DNA of 64,000 nt from Flavobacteriales bacterium UBA1494 (GCA_905182175.1 CAJJAT010000011.1:1-64000); one strand, 5' to 3'. Positions 38,086-48,840 are shown, counted from the first letter of the stretch. Made by a program: numbers and translations. The notes: a model not told the origin generated them from the sequence alone.

Positions 38086-40196
38086 TCACTCAACATTTGC
38101 GCCTTAGCCAACGAAACCTCACTTACAGGGAGTTGGCAAACTTTATTTTCACAAACAAAAATAGTACTTGCTCCTTTTGTCCATTTTAATTGCACCAAGG
38201 GGAGTGCACTTTCTCCATCTAAATCCATCAAAATTAATTTATTAGGCACATAGTCCTGCTGTAATTCTGCTGCAAAAGAAATTGCTTTCTCGCCTGTAAT
38301 GGCAACTTCATAAAATGGCTCAGTGTAGTTCAATAATAAAACTGCCCAATTACTATACCCAGGTAAATAATCATTTATTTTAGGTGCAATATTTCGAAGC
38401 ATCTGAGTCGCCATTCCGTGATAATTCGCATCATCAAAATAAATAGCTAACGAAAATAAGCCTTTCGCCATGCTGCTATTTGACGATGGAATTACGTTAT
38501 CCGAGACTTCAAATTTTCTCGCAATTAACGCGGCATCGTTTTTATTGGTAAAATAAAACATCCCACTTGTTGAGTCGTAAAAATTTTCGATAGAATAATC
38601 TGCTAGTTGTTTTGCTTTATTGAGCCAATCCTCATTTGCAGTTACTTCATATACTTTTATAAATGCCTCAATGGTAAAGCTATAATCCTCTAAATAGGCT
38701 GAAATTGTTGATTTTCCGTCTTTGTACGAATGCCACAAACTTCCGTCTTTCTTTTGTTGTTTGTCTGATAAAAATTTAGCATTTTCAAGTGCCATATTCA
38801 AATGTCTTTTTTCTCCAAAGGCTTGATAAGCGTCAACCAAACCAATGACCATGAGCGCATTCCATGAAGTTAATGACTTATCGTCTAAGCCCGGTTTTAC
38901 TCGCTTCTCACGTTCTTTTTTTAAGATTTTCTTCATGCCTGCGATCTTTGCTTCATATTGGGCAAGTGTAAGATTTGCATTCTGAGCTAAGACTGCACTT
39001 TCTTCATCACGAATTAACACATAGTTCTCATGCTCCCAAAAACCAAAGTTGTTCACATTAAAATGAGCTTTGAACATTGTAAAATTTTCTCCTAGCAATT
39101 GTTTTAACTCCTCCTTTCTCCAAACGTAATACTTTCCTTCTTCCCCTTCAGAATCGGCATCTAATGCAGAATAAAACGCTCCATTTTTTGCAGTGAACTC
39201 CTCTGAAACAAAGGCTATTGTTTCAAAAACTACTTGTTTATACAGGGGGTTTTTATCTAAGCGATATGCCTTCGAATACAATGAGACCAATTGTGAGTTA
39301 TCGTATAACATCTTTTCGAAGTGTGGAATTTTCCACTGCATATCAGTAGAGTATCGGGCAAACCCACCCCCAATTTGGTCATAAATTCCACCAAATGCCA
39401 TTTTTTCTAAACTCAGGTCTAGGTGATCTTTAATTTCAGAATCTTTCGTGTGGTAATACAACCTCAAAAGAAAATCGTAATTAGACGGAATCGGAAATTT
39501 AGGAGCCTTGTTGTTCCCTCCAAATTTAGGATCGAAGGCGCTGCTCCAATTTGCCAAGCCTCCTTCAAAAAGTTCATTGGTAAACTCCTCTCCAGAATCG
39601 ACTTTTACAATTAAATCAGAGGTTTGAACTCCGGATGTCAATTGATTGGCATAATTTTCTATTTTCTGAGGTTCATTTTTATACGCTGCAATTAGCTTAT
39701 TCAAAAGGTCCACCCAATTGTCTTTTGGAAAATAAGTTCCACCGTAAAACGGCCGACCGTCGGGGGTGGCAAAACAGTTCAATGGCCAACCGCCCCTTCC
39801 AGTCATCAACTGAACAGCGTTCATGTATACCTGGTCTACATCTGGCCGCTCTTCTCGATCTACTTTTATACAGATAAAATTCTCATTCATTAGGGCAGCT
39901 ACTGCGCTATCTTCAAAACTTTCGTGCTCCATAACGTGGCACCAATGACAAGCAGAATATCCTATGCTTATTAAAAGTGGTTTGTTTTCAACCTTAGCTT
40001 TTGCCAAAGTCTTCTCATTCCAAGGCATCCAATTAACCGGGTTATGAGCATGCTGTAACAAATACGGGCTAGTTTCATTAATTAACTCATTTGTATGTTC
40101 GTACTCTTTCATATCAACTTTTTTTTGCGACTCCTTCTGTGCCTTAGTACAGCTAAAAAATAAAAAAAGCGAAAGTAATAGGAGGAAGTTCTTCAT
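38082..40196 (-). CDS. Thioredoxin-like DUF255 / YyaL (SSP411) lipoprotein
   Basis: Homologue of YyaL/spermatogenesis-associated protein 20. The N-terminus is a lipoprotein signal (LFLFFSC), then a DUF255 thioredoxin fold with [17 protein letters not shown], a CxxC-like C83-H-W-C86, preceded by [12 protein letters not shown]. The C-terminal ~500 residues form an (alpha/alpha)6 barrel resembling glycoside hydrolase or N-acylglucosamine epimerase folds ([33 protein letters not shown]). Function is not known. ATG 40196 is chosen because it opens the signal peptide. Upstream of the gene at 37243 with a 4-nt overlap. Confidence 0.9.
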   Translation of the reverse strand: MKNFLLLLSLFLFFSCTKAQKESQKKVDMKEYEHTNELINETSPYLLQHAHNPVNWMPWNEKTLAKAKVENKPLLISIGYSACHWCHVMEHESFEDSAVAALMNENFICIKVDREERPDVDQVYMNAVQLMTGRGGWPLNCFATPDGRPFYGGTYFPKDNWVDLLNKLIAAYKNEPQKIENYANQLTSGVQTSDLIVKVDSGEEFTNELFEGGLANWSSAFDPKFGGNNKAPKFPIPSNYDFLLRLYYHTKDSEIKDHLDLSLEKMAFGGIYDQIGGGFARYSTDMQWKIPHFEKMLYDNSQLVSLYSKAYRLDKNPLYKQVVFETIAFVSEEFTAKNGAFYSALDADSEGEEGKYYVWRKEELKQLLGENFTMFKAHFNVNNFGFWEHENYVLIRDEESAVLAQNANLTLAQYEAKIAGMKKILKKEREKRVKPGLDDKSLTSWNALMVIGLVDAYQAFGEKRHLNMALENAKFLSDKQQKKDGSLWHSYKDGKSTISAYLEDYSFTIEAFIKVYEVTANEDWLNKAKQLADYSIENFYDSTSGMFYFTNKNDAALIARKFEVSDNVIPSSNSSMAKGLFSLAIYFDDANYHGMATQMLRNIAPKINDYLPGYSNWAVLLLNYTEPFYEVAITGEKAISFAAELQQDYVPNKLILMDLDGESALPLVQLKWTKGASTIFVCENKVCQLPVSEVSLAKAQMLSE

Positions 40197-40287
40197 GTGT
40201 TCAAAGTTCGCTATTATTAACAACAGACAACAAATAACTTCTATTATACGTCTAAAAATTGAGGAGATTCTCTTCTACCTTTAGTGT

Positions 40288-41012
40288 ATGAAAAAATATC
40301 TTGGAACAATTATTTTTTTTCTTTGCTTGTTTGCCTTTTTTCAAGGGAAATCAGCTCATCAAGTTGGAGGATATATTGAATACAGATGCCTCCCCATCGC
40401 TAGCCTATTAGAAAATACTTTTGAAGTTACTTTCCGATTCTACGTAGACTCTTCTCGGCTCTAGGAACACTCCTACAGACTCCATCCCGATTACAGTTTT
40501 TAACAGTAACAATACTCAAACTGATTATTTTTATTTAAGCAACTTAATTCGCATTACTACAATTCCCGATGATGTGAATAATCTTTGCGTTATTTAATTA
40601 ACGGAATAGAAGTAGGTCAGAGAGATATTTTAAATTATCAATTTACTGATACCGGACATTTTAAAGTATCCTACATTGCAACAAACACTTTTAATTGCGA
40701 GGATACTAGCACGGCAGAAGCATTTGTATTTGATGAATTTCAATTCGTTATCCCAAATGTTTTTGCTCCTAACGGAGATTTTATTAATGACGAATTTAAA
40801 ATGCAAGCCTGCGGTGTATACGACTACAACATTAAAGTCTTTACTCGGTTTGGAGAAAAGGTATTTGAAAGCAATAGTTTACACATAGATTGGGATGGCA
40901 CCAGAAAAGGAAAAGCTGTAAACTCCGGCACCTGTTTTACACCATAAAAATTCGCCAATTCCAAAATAAAATGCTGGTTTACCAAGGAAGTATTACTTTA
41001 CTGAAAGACTAA
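40288..41012 (+). pseudogene. Broken T9SS type-B (gliding-motility-associated C-terminal) protein gene
   Basis: Starts with a signal peptide and the typical N-terminus of CHU_C-type proteins (HQVGGYIEYRCLP). A TAG at 40462 stops this frame. Homology continues one frame over (NTPTDSIPITVFNSNNTQTD ... IPDDVNNLCVI), stops at 40595, then returns to the first frame directly with the C-terminal part, so the usual PKD-rich middle is deleted. The sorting domain FVIPNVFAPNGDFINDEFK, FTRFGEKVFES, DWDGTRKGKAVNSGT is followed by a third frameshift near 40935, after which TIKIRQFQNKMLVYQGSITL restores the family end. At least three frameshifts and one large deletion make it non-functional. Confidence 0.88.
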
Positions 41013-41479
41013 TATAATTTAAGCGGCACTCTTTCTTCATGCGTTACACGAACTTTCCTTTTTATAAAAAAGACCTTTCCGGTAACATAACCGTCTACCT
41101 TAAAGTCCACCTCCCTGCTTCCGAAAGTTAACGCCAACATGTTTACCAAAGCTCCGTCTGCAAAGTCTTCATATTTACTCCGCATTACAACGGTATGGTA
41201 TTCTTCAGAATTTTTAGGAATACTAACTTTCCCATCAATACTCGCTTTTGCTAATTTATTACCTTTTACATAGATATCGAACTCAGAATCTATTACGCTT
41301 AATTTAAACCCATTCGGATTTTTAATTTTTATCTGCGATTCTACAACAAGACCTTTCTCAGAAAACTCAACCAACTTCACCTGCTTAATGTTAGTAATCG
41401 TGACTTCTTCATATTGCCAGCAAGAACTTAAAGAAGCTGTTAAAATAAGGAATAGTCCGATTTGAAATAACTTCTTCAT
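41009..41479 (-). CDS. LEA type 2 family lipoprotein
   Basis: A 156-residue lipoprotein: hydrophobic signal then SLSSCW lipobox. The mature part matches the water-stress/LEA type 2 (WHy-like) fold: VESQIKIKNPNGFKLSVIDS, the IxNPN motif being diagnostic, then FDIYVKGNKLAKASI and the strand pair ending in VRVTHEERVPLKL. Probable periplasmic or outer-membrane anchored protein; role unknown. Starts 1 nt after the stop of the M20 gene and so belongs to its operon. Confidence 0.88.
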   Translation of the reverse strand: MKKLFQIGLFLILTASLSSCWQYEEVTITNIKQVKLVEFSEKGLVVESQIKIKNPNGFKLSVIDSEFDIYVKGNKLAKASIDGKVSIPKNSEEYHTVVMRSKYEDFADGALVNMLALTFGSREVDFKVDGYVTGKVFFIKRKVRVTHEERVPLKLY

Positions 41480-42847
41480 TTATTTAGAATTCGAATAACT
41501 TTCATAAAAATAGGAAATGGTTTCAATTCCTTTCAGAAAGTTTTCTATTCCATAGTGCTCGTTTGGTGAATGAATTGCATCGGTGTCTAAGCCAAATCCT
41601 AATAAAATTGATTTAAGCCCTAAAACCTCTTCAAACAAAGCTACAATAGGAATACTTCCGCCTGCTCGAACAGGCACTGGCTCTTTTCCAAAAGCTCTAA
41701 TAATTGCATCACTTGCAGCTTTATATTCAGGAATATCGATTGGCATAACGTATGGTTCACCACCGTGATGAGGCTTCACCTGTACCTTAACCGACTTAGG
41801 CGCAATAGATTCAAAGTGTTTTTTAAACTTCTCTGTAATTTCTTCATCAGATTGGTTTGGCACTAATCTCATAGAAATTTTTGCTGACGCCTTAGAAGGT
41901 AAAACAGTCTTCGCTCCTTCACCAGTGTAACCTCCCCACATTCCGTTTACGTCTAGCGTTGGTCGAATACCTTTTCTTTCAATCGTTGTATAACCTGCTT
42001 CACCATGAACCTCATCAATTCCTAATTTAGATTTGTAATCCTCCAAATTAAATGGTGTTTTTGCCATTAATTCTCTTTCGTTCGCACTTGCTTCTAACAC
42101 ATTATCGTAAAACCCAGGAATGTTAATGTGATTGTTTTCATCTTTCAAAGAACCAATCATTTCACATAAAATATTAATAGGGTTAGCGACAGCTCCACCA
42201 TAAACACCTGAATGTAAATCTCTATTTGGTCCTGTAACTTCTACCTCTAAATAACTCAACCCCTTAAGGCCAGTAGTTATTGAAGGGTTTTCCATAGAAA
42301 GCATGGACGTATCTGAAATTAAAATAATATCAGCCTTTAACTTTTCTTTGTTTGCACTTATAAAAGTTTCTAGATTCGCTGATCCGACTTCCTCTTCCCC
42401 TTCAATAATAAACTTTACATTACACGGTAATTGGTCTGTTTGCATCATCAGCTCAAAAGCTTTTACGTGCATATACATTTGACCTTTGTCATCACAAGCT
42501 CCTCTAGCGTAGATTTTTCCATTTTTAATAACAGGCTCAAATGGAGGACTGTCCCATAACTCTAGCGGGTCTGCAGGCTGAACATCATAGTGACCATAAA
42601 CAAGAATAGTTGGCTTAGATGCATCAATCATTTTTTCGGCATATACTACAGGAAAGCCTGCAGTTTGGCAAAGCTCAGTTTTATCTGCCCCAGCCTTCTC
42701 TAACGACTTTCTAACTACCTCAGCAGCATCCATAACACTGCCTTTATACTTGGAATCTGCGCTTACAGAAGGAATTTTTAATAACTCTATCAATTCCTCT
42801 ATAAATCTGTCTTTGTTGGCTTGTATATACTCTGAAACTTGCTTCAT
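41480..42847 (-). CDS. M20 family dipeptidase
   Basis: A cytosolic metallopeptidase of the M20 (CNDP/PepV-like) type. The metal-site motifs are YGHYDVQPADPLELW (H86, D88), GACDDKGQM, EGEEEVGSANLETF and HSPNEHYGIENFLKG. The region in between (RPTLDVNGMWGGYTG, VKPHHGGEPY) is the lid domain. 455 residues is the normal size. It probably cleaves dipeptides after import or peptidase action. The LEA2 lipoprotein gene starts 1 nt after its stop. Confidence 0.95.
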   Translation of the reverse strand: MKQVSEYIQANKDRFIEELIELLKIPSVSADSKYKGSVMDAAEVVRKSLEKAGADKTELCQTAGFPVVYAEKMIDASKPTILVYGHYDVQPADPLELWDSPPFEPVIKNGKIYARGACDDKGQMYMHVKAFELMMQTDQLPCNVKFIIEGEEEVGSANLETFISANKEKLKADIILISDTSMLSMENPSITTGLKGLSYLEVEVTGPNRDLHSGVYGGAVANPINILCEMIGSLKDENNHINIPGFYDNVLEASANERELMAKTPFNLEDYKSKLGIDEVHGEAGYTTIERKGIRPTLDVNGMWGGYTGEGAKTVLPSKASAKISMRLVPNQSDEEITEKFKKHFESIAPKSVKVQVKPHHGGEPYVMPIDIPEYKAASDAIIRAFGKEPVPVRAGGSIPIVALFEEVLGLKSILLGFGLDTDAIHSPNEHYGIENFLKGIETISYFYESYSNSK

Positions 42848-42893
42848 ACTGTCTGATTAATGTTTTTTAAAATTACTCTTTCAGCGTCTAAAT

Positions 42894-44426
42894 TCAAGGT
42901 TCTTTGACTAAAACTTCGCCATTCATTTCTGTCGGAATTGGAACGTTCAATATTTTTAATATTGTCGGTGCAACATCCGCTAATTTTCCACTTTTTATTG
43001 AATGATACTCCTTGTCTATTAATATAATAGGTACCAAATTTGTTGTATGAGCGGTATTCGGACTACCATCTGCATTTACAGTAAAATCCGCGTTTCCGTG
43101 ATCTGCTATGATTATAAATGAATAATTATTTGCTAATCCTATTTCCACTATTTCTCCTGCACAGGCATCTACTTTTTCTATTGCTTTTATTATAGCATCG
43201 TAAACTCCAGTATGACCTACCATATCAGGGTTTGCAAAATTGAGACAAATAAACTCAGCTGATTGGGCTCGAATTTCTTTGATTATCTTGAATTTAACCT
43301 CATCTGCACTCATCTCCGGCTGTAAATCGTAAGTCGCTACTTTCGGAGACTTTGCCATCAGCCTATTTTCTCCAACAAACAGCTCTTCCCTTCCTCCAGA
43401 GAAGAAGAAAGTAACGTGCGGGTATTTTTCAGTTTCAGCGATACGAATTTGAGTCAAACCTGCGGCAGAAATTACCTCACCAAGGGTGTTTTTTAAATTA
43501 TCTTTGTTAAAAAGTACCTTGACGTCCTTAAAAGAATTGTCATAATTGGTCATGGTTACATAATAAAGCGGTAGCCGCTTCATTCCATGTTTCAATAAAT
43601 CTTCTTGATGCAGCGCCCTAGTTATCTCTCTACAACGGTCTGTTCTATAATTAAAAGATATAACCACGTCATCTTTTCCTATTGTTGCAATGGGGTATCC
43701 TTGTTTGTTGGCTATAAAATGAGGCGCTATAAATTCATCTGTTATTTTGTTTTTATAAGAATTCTCAAAAATTTCTTGAAGTGATTCTGAAGATTTACCT
43801 TCCCCATTGACCAACAAATCATACGCCTTCTTAATTCGTTCCCATCTCAAATCTCTGTCCATGGAGAAGTACCTGCCAATAACGGAGGCTATTTTTGTTG
43901 GCGTCGCTTGAATTGCCTTTTCGACACTATCCAAAAAGCCCCTCCCTCCCATAGGATCGGTATCACGGCCATCTGTAAATGCATGTATAAAGCTTTTTTC
44001 TATCCCTGCCTCAGCAGCAAGCTCACATAATTTTATTAGATGCTTTTGATGAGAATGAATTCCTCCATCAGATATTAATCCCAAAAAGTGGACTGATTTA
44101 TTGTTCTTTTTAGCGTACTCAAAGGCTTTCAAAAGCGCTTCATTTTTTGCTATTGAATTGTCCTTGCAAGCATTGTTAATCTTTACCAAGTCTTGATACA
44201 CCACCCTCCCTGCTCCAATGTTTAAATGACCTACTTCTGAGTTTCCCATTTGGCCATTGGGCAATCCAACATACTCTCCATCAGTATGCAATGTAGCGTT
44301 GGGGTATTTCGCTATAAAACCGTCAAATACGGGGGTATTTGCATTAAAAATAGCATCTGAATGGTCTTTCTTGCCATAGCCCCAGCCGTCTAATATTAGT
44401 AAGGCAACTTTCTTTTGAGTCTCCAT
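42894..44426 (-). CDS. gpmI: 2,3-bisphosphoglycerate-independent phosphoglycerate mutase
   Basis: Interconverts 3- and 2-phosphoglycerate in glycolysis via a phosphoserine intermediate and Mn2+. The catalytic serine is S63 in GQMGNSEVGHLNIGAGR, D13 (LILDGWGYG) is a metal ligand, and the second metal set is in IIADHGNADF and AHTTNLVPIILI. 510 residues is normal. It is monocistronic or transcribed with the gene downstream. Confidence 0.97.
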   Translation of the reverse strand: METQKKVALLILDGWGYGKKDHSDAIFNANTPVFDGFIAKYPNATLHTDGEYVGLPNGQMGNSEVGHLNIGAGRVVYQDLVKINNACKDNSIAKNEALLKAFEYAKKNNKSVHFLGLISDGGIHSHQKHLIKLCELAAEAGIEKSFIHAFTDGRDTDPMGGRGFLDSVEKAIQATPTKIASVIGRYFSMDRDLRWERIKKAYDLLVNGEGKSSESLQEIFENSYKNKITDEFIAPHFIANKQGYPIATIGKDDVVISFNYRTDRCREITRALHQEDLLKHGMKRLPLYYVTMTNYDNSFKDVKVLFNKDNLKNTLGEVISAAGLTQIRIAETEKYPHVTFFFSGGREELFVGENRLMAKSPKVATYDLQPEMSADEVKFKIIKEIRAQSAEFICLNFANPDMVGHTGVYDAIIKAIEKVDACAGEIVEIGLANNYSFIIIADHGNADFTVNADGSPNTAHTTNLVPIILIDKEYHSIKSGKLADVAPTILKILNVPIPTEMNGEVLVKEP

Positions 44427-44450
44427 ATTACAAAGTTAGTCTGAAAAAAT

Positions 44451-44936
44451 TTACACTACTTTTATCATCCATATATCACAATTATCGTGACCAGAGTTCC
44501 CTAAAGGTGTATTCAAGTATTTAAAACCATATGTCTCATACATTTTAACTGCTTTGCCAAAGCTTGGTTGACTTTCAATGTACAAATGGGAGTAATTCAT
44601 TTCTTTAGCAGCATCGATACTTTTTTCAAACAATGCTTTTCCAATGCCTTTACTTCGAGCCTGTTTCGCCAAATAAAACTTCACCAATTCAGCATAGCCG
44701 ATGGCTAATCCATTCGTGGGATAAATGCCACAACATCCCACGACCTGCCCATCTAATTCTGCAACAAATAAATTGGCATTTTCAATTGGTTCAAATAATC
44801 CGAAAAGCTCATCAGTCGTTGGATCTTCATAAACAGTTCCTGTCAACGGTGCACCGAATTCAATAAAGGCTGCTCTAATAATTCTAGCAAGCGCCGAATT
44901 GTCGGTTGCTTCTGCCAACCTAATTGTAACATTCAT
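44451..44936 (-). CDS. GNAT family N-acetyltransferase
   Basis: A 161-residue protein with the GNAT fold: NVTIRLAEATDNSALARIIR at the start, LFVAELDGQVVGCCGIY, and the acetyl-CoA pyrophosphate-binding loop ARSKGIGKALFE, followed by LYIESQPSFGKAVKMYETYG. The acceptor substrate cannot be predicted. It ends 25 nt before the gpmI start and probably belongs to the same transcript. Confidence 0.88.
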   Translation of the reverse strand: MNVTIRLAEATDNSALARIIRAAFIEFGAPLTGTVYEDPTTDELFGLFEPIENANLFVAELDGQVVGCCGIYPTNGLAIGYAELVKFYLAKQARSKGIGKALFEKSIDAAKEMNYSHLYIESQPSFGKAVKMYETYGFKYLNTPLGNSGHDNCDIWMIKVV

Positions 44937-44948
44937 AATTGAGATATC

Positions 44949-44981
44949 AAAAAAGCCACCCCGTTAAGTCGGAATGGCTTT
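44949..44981 (-). terminator. Rho-independent terminator (minus strand)
   Basis: The stem AAAGCCA / TGGCTTT (44952-44958 with 44975-44981) extends further inward with mismatches, and six Ts on the minus strand follow. It ends the transcript of the gene at 44985. Confidence 0.8.
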
Positions 44982-44984
44982 GCG

Positions 44985-45533
44985 TTATTTAAGCCCTTCG
45001 CTTTGCCTCTGTGCCTCGGCACTTTGGGATTCTTCCCACAACTTGAGGTATGCTTTCTTCATTCGTTTAGTGTATTTTTTATCCCTTTGGAAAGCTTTTT
45101 TCTTTTCGTCGTAAGACACAAGCCCAACGGGAAAATCTAAAAACGATGAATTAATATTTGCTAGTTCTTCTTCTTTGAAAATATCAATGTCAAACTCATA
45201 CTTCAACTGAGATTTCTTCAGATTTTCAGACACTTTAGTATCTATAATAAATCGCTTAGTATGAAAATCAGGTGCCGTAATTTCAATGGTTACTAAAGCG
45301 TTCATAGGCAAATTTGTCATGAATCTATTTTGAGATTTTACGAGAATCGCCTTGAATAATTTATTTTGGATATATATATTCACAACAACTCCTTGAACAC
45401 GGCTGTCATTGTTAAATATCGATCCTTTAAGAGCTAAACTATCCGATTTATTTCCTGCAAAAACAGCAGAGCAGAGTAAGAGCAGAAAATGCAATAAAAG
45501 GATGAAAAGTAAATTTATTTTAGCAGGTTTCAT
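44985..45533 (-). CDS. Hypothetical secreted protein
   Basis: A 182-residue protein with a strong signal peptide (NLLFILLLHFLLLLCSAVFA). The mature N-terminal ~80 residues (LALKGSIFNNDSRVQGVVVN, VTIEITAPDFHTKRFIIDT) look like a carboxypeptidase-regulatory/CarboxypepD-type beta-sandwich, followed by a charged C-terminal tail that may be helical. Function unknown. Confidence 0.75.
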   Translation of the reverse strand: MKPAKINLLFILLLHFLLLLCSAVFAGNKSDSLALKGSIFNNDSRVQGVVVNIYIQNKLFKAILVKSQNRFMTNLPMNALVTIEITAPDFHTKRFIIDTKVSENLKKSQLKYEFDIDIFKEEELANINSSFLDFPVGLVSYDEKKKAFQRDKKYTKRMKKAYLKLWEESQSAEAQRQSEGLK

Positions 45534-45560
45534 CGTCCCAAATTAGACATTTTACATATT

Positions 45561-48500
45561 CTACTGGTTTTGCGCAGCAAAGTAGGGTGCCAACCGTTGA
45601 TTTAACTCTTGTCCAAACTCTTTTTGTGGATACAATTGATTGGTCATTACAACCAATCTATTTAATATTCCTCGAGATTGTTGCAGGTCATTTTTAACTG
45701 TAGCTGCATGTTTTTGGTCTAGACTTTGAAAATAAATTACTTCCTTTTCATAAATATCTACCAAACGAGATACTATTTCATTTCCCCTTTCAAACTCACC
45801 TATTGCGTAGTAATTTTCAGCCAAGAACATCACAAAGTAGTCATAAGGAACATTCTCTTCAGGCATCACTTCAAACGCTTTGTCCAATGCTAATTTTGCC
45901 TTATCCAACTTATTCTCAGCAATTAATTGATCTGCTAATCTAGAGAAAGTAATTCTTAAACTCATGGTCATTCTACGGTTGGTCTCATCCATGTAGATCT
46001 CATGTTGATCCATACCTCCCCAATGGAAGTCCTCCATCATTCGCTTGTATAGAATATCAGAATTTACATATCCTGGGTTGCCATCACCTCTTCCTTGCTT
46101 CTTAATTGGCACCAATCGGTAAGCCATGCCTTCAGCTCTAAAGTAATCTTCAAGGCCAATGTAACTTGCTAGGCCTGTTGTGCTAGCAAAGTATATCGGT
46201 CTTTCCCAATTGTTCGTACTTAGAATATCGAGAACAGTCAGGTCATTCTTCAACACATAGCTTTTCTTAACTTCCCAAGTAATCTCATCAACAATTTGAT
46301 TTGCCCGATCTTGAGGAACAGTTCCATTTGCTAATACCTTGGCCTTATCCACTGAAATTTTTAATTTTTTAGTTGGAATGTAGTCAATCTTTTCTCCTGT
46401 TCCAACGGGTATTTTAGTTTGAGGATTATCTGATCTAATAAAATCTATCAAATCATCCACATCTGTATAACCTGAGATTTGCTTTCTTTCATACACCGGC
46501 AAATAATCATTTGTCCCTTGTCTAATTTTCTTTTCAGGAAGCGACAATGGAATTGGTTCTGAACCGTAAGCTTTCAAACGCATTTGATTAACATACCAAT
46601 CTGTATTTAACAAACTCAAATTAATCACTCTTACATCCGTTCGGTATTCTTCTACCTCTTGGACATACCATAATGGGAAAGTATCGTTATCGCCGTTGGT
46701 AAATAAAATAGCATTTGGCTCACAAGAATCAAGATAGTTTTTCGCGAAATCTCTACCAGTATAGCGGTTTGCTCTTGAGTGGTCGTCCCAATTCTCTGAA
46801 GCCATTATACCGGGAACACCAATAAGTGTAAGTGCAGTTACTCCAATTGCGACGACACTATTCCCTTTACCACGAGAAACAATATCGTAAAGCGCATATA
46901 CTCCTAGACCAATCCAGATTGCAAAAGCGTAAAAAGATGCAGCGTAAGCGTAATCTCTCTCTCTTGGTTGCAGGGGGTACTGATTCAAGTACAGCACAAT
47001 TGCTAACCCTGTAAAGAAGAAGAGCAACAGCACAATGCTGCCGTCTTTGTTGTCTCTGCTGAATTGAAAGACCAGTCCAATAATTCCTAAAATTAAAGGC
47101 AACATGTAATACTTGTTGTTAGCTTTGCTATCCGTTATCATTTCTGGAAGATTATCCTGTGTTCCCAAGCGCATTTCGTCAATGAAGTTGATTCCACTTA
47201 ACCAGTTTCCGTGAATCACATTTCCATGACCTTGAACATCGTTCTGTTTGCCAGCGAAATTCCACATAAAGTACCTCGCATACATCCAAGTAACTTGGTA
47301 ATTAAACAAGTACGCTAGATTCTCACCCAATGTGGGAGAGTTTATTACTTTGGTTTCGCCACTCGCGTCTTGATAACGAATTGGTTTTCCTTTAAAATTA
47401 GCCCACTTTACATAATGACCTTTGTGTCGACCTTCCGTGCTCCACATTCTAGGTAAAATAGTTTTAAACCTGCTATCGTAGTTCGGTACTGAATTTTTTC
47501 TATCGTCCGTAACAATATATTTACCAGTCTCTTTGTCTTGAAAGTAAACTGGTTTTCCATCAGAATATGGGTCTTTTGTATCTAGCGGTGTATTAAACGA
47601 GTGGCCGTTAAATAAAGGTCTATCTCCATATTGCTCCCGATTTAAATAAGAAAGGAACGTAAAAACGTTTTCAGGATTATTTTCATCCATCGGCGTGTTT
47701 GCATTAGAACGAATCAAGATCACTGCAAAAGAAGAGTAACCTAATATAATTGCAGAAACACACAAAAAAATGGTATTCAACACAACTTTGGAATTTTTCT
47801 GTGTGTAGTGCAATGCATATGCTAAACCCGCTACTATCAGCGCTAAGTACACAAAGAACCCTGTATTAAAAGGTAATCCAAAGCTGTTGGTAAAAAGCAA
47901 CTCAAACCAAGAAGCCATTACTATTAAACCAGGAATTATTCCGTATTGAATGGCTGCTAAAATCACAATCGAAAGGCCAAGAGCAGTAATAACCCCCTTA
48001 GGTGTTGGCTTGTATTTTTTGAAGTAATACACCATTACAATAGCAGGAATTGCCAACAGGTTCAATAGGTGAACTCCGATTGAGAGTCCCATCAAATAGG
48101 CTATTAAAATTATCCATCTTAAGTTGTGACTTTCATCTGCCACACCTTCCCATTTTACAATGGCCCAAAAAACTATTGCTGTAAACAGGGAAGAAAGGGC
48201 GTAAACCTCACCTTCAACCGCCGAAAACCAGAAAGAATCGGAGAAAGTATACGCCAATGCGCCAACTAAACCACTCCCAATTACCGCAAAAACCTTTGAA
48301 TTTGTAAGTTCTCCTGTTTTTAATGCTAACTTTTTACCGAATGCTGTAATGGTCCAAAACAAGAATAAAATGGTGAATGAACTAGCCAATGCAGATAATG
48401 AGTTTACCATTAAGGCAGCCTTTTCAGGGGATGCGAACAAGGTGAAAAATCGGGCAAGCATCATAAACAAAGGAGCTCCTGGAGGGTGCCCAACCTCTAA

Positions 48501-48635
48501 CTTGTAAGCGGTTGCAATAAATTCACCACAATCCCAAAAACTAGTTGTAGGTTCAATTGTCATTAAATAAATAATGGATGCGATTAACCAAGTAACCCAG
48601 CCGAAACTGAGGTTTAATTTTTTAAATATAGACAT
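45561..48635 (-). CDS. DUF2723 large membrane protein (glycosyltransferase 117-like)
   Basis: A 1024-residue Bacteroidota membrane protein. The N-terminus has TIEPTTSFWDCGEFIATAYK and LEVGHPPGAPLFMMLARFF, the DUF2723 signature with an acidic residue pair resembling the first loop of PMT-type glycosyltransferases. About 12 hydrophobic helices follow to residue ~620. The soluble C-terminal part has AILFTNGDNDTFPLWYVQE and a closing TPR-like region (residues ~900-1020). A role in surface glycan assembly is likely from family relationships, but the donor and acceptor are unknown. Confidence 0.9.
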   Translation of the reverse strand: MSIFKKLNLSFGWVTWLIASIIYLMTIEPTTSFWDCGEFIATAYKLEVGHPPGAPLFMMLARFFTLFASPEKAALMVNSLSALASSFTILFLFWTITAFGKKLALKTGELTNSKVFAVIGSGLVGALAYTFSDSFWFSAVEGEVYALSSLFTAIVFWAIVKWEGVADESHNLRWIILIAYLMGLSIGVHLLNLLAIPAIVMVYYFKKYKPTPKGVITALGLSIVILAAIQYGIIPGLIVMASWFELLFTNSFGLPFNTGFFVYLALIVAGLAYALHYTQKNSKVVLNTIFLCVSAIILGYSSFAVILIRSNANTPMDENNPENVFTFLSYLNREQYGDRPLFNGHSFNTPLDTKDPYSDGKPVYFQDKETGKYIVTDDRKNSVPNYDSRFKTILPRMWSTEGRHKGHYVKWANFKGKPIRYQDASGETKVINSPTLGENLAYLFNYQVTWMYARYFMWNFAGKQNDVQGHGNVIHGNWLSGINFIDEMRLGTQDNLPEMITDSKANNKYYMLPLILGIIGLVFQFSRDNKDGSIVLLLFFFTGLAIVLYLNQYPLQPRERDYAYAASFYAFAIWIGLGVYALYDIVSRGKGNSVVAIGVTALTLIGVPGIMASENWDDHSRANRYTGRDFAKNYLDSCEPNAILFTNGDNDTFPLWYVQEVEEYRTDVRVINLSLLNTDWYVNQMRLKAYGSEPIPLSLPEKKIRQGTNDYLPVYERKQISGYTDVDDLIDFIRSDNPQTKIPVGTGEKIDYIPTKKLKISVDKAKVLANGTVPQDRANQIVDEITWEVKKSYVLKNDLTVLDILSTNNWERPIYFASTTGLASYIGLEDYFRAEGMAYRLVPIKKQGRGDGNPGYVNSDILYKRMMEDFHWGGMDQHEIYMDETNRRMTMSLRITFSRLADQLIAENKLDKAKLALDKAFEVMPEENVPYDYFVMFLAENYYAIGEFERGNEIVSRLVDIYEKEVIYFQSLDQKHAATVKNDLQQSRGILNRLVVMTNQLYPQKEFGQELNQRLAPYFAAQNQ

Positions 48636-48743
48636 GTACTTTGTTTAGTTCTTGTATTAGATATCCTGCGAAGATAAAAAACTACTTTGAATTGATTCGA
48701 ATAGTTTTCATAAGAAATTATAAATATTCTTTAACTTTTTTAT

Positions 48744-48751
48744 TACTTTTG
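48744..48751 (+). promoter_or_regulatory. -7 box before tRNA-Gln
   Basis: TACTTTTG fits TAnnTTTG and lies 16 nt before the tRNA. No -33 TTG at the expected spacing. Confidence 0.5.
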
Positions 48752-48767
48752 TCAACCGAAATAAAAT

Positions 48768-48840
48768 TGTCCGATGGTGTAACTGGCAACACGTCTGTTT
48801 TTGGTACAGAAGAGTCTAGGTTCGAGCCCTAGTCGGACAA
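48768..48840 (+). tRNA. tRNA-Gln (anticodon TTG)
   Basis: Full cloverleaf of 73 nt: acceptor stem TGTCCGA/TCGGACA, anticodon stem TCTGT/ACAGA (48794-48798/48806-48810), anticodon TTG at 48801-48803 and the T loop TTCGAGC. The discriminator is A48840; CCA is not encoded in full. First of three tRNA genes in a row. Confidence 0.97.
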
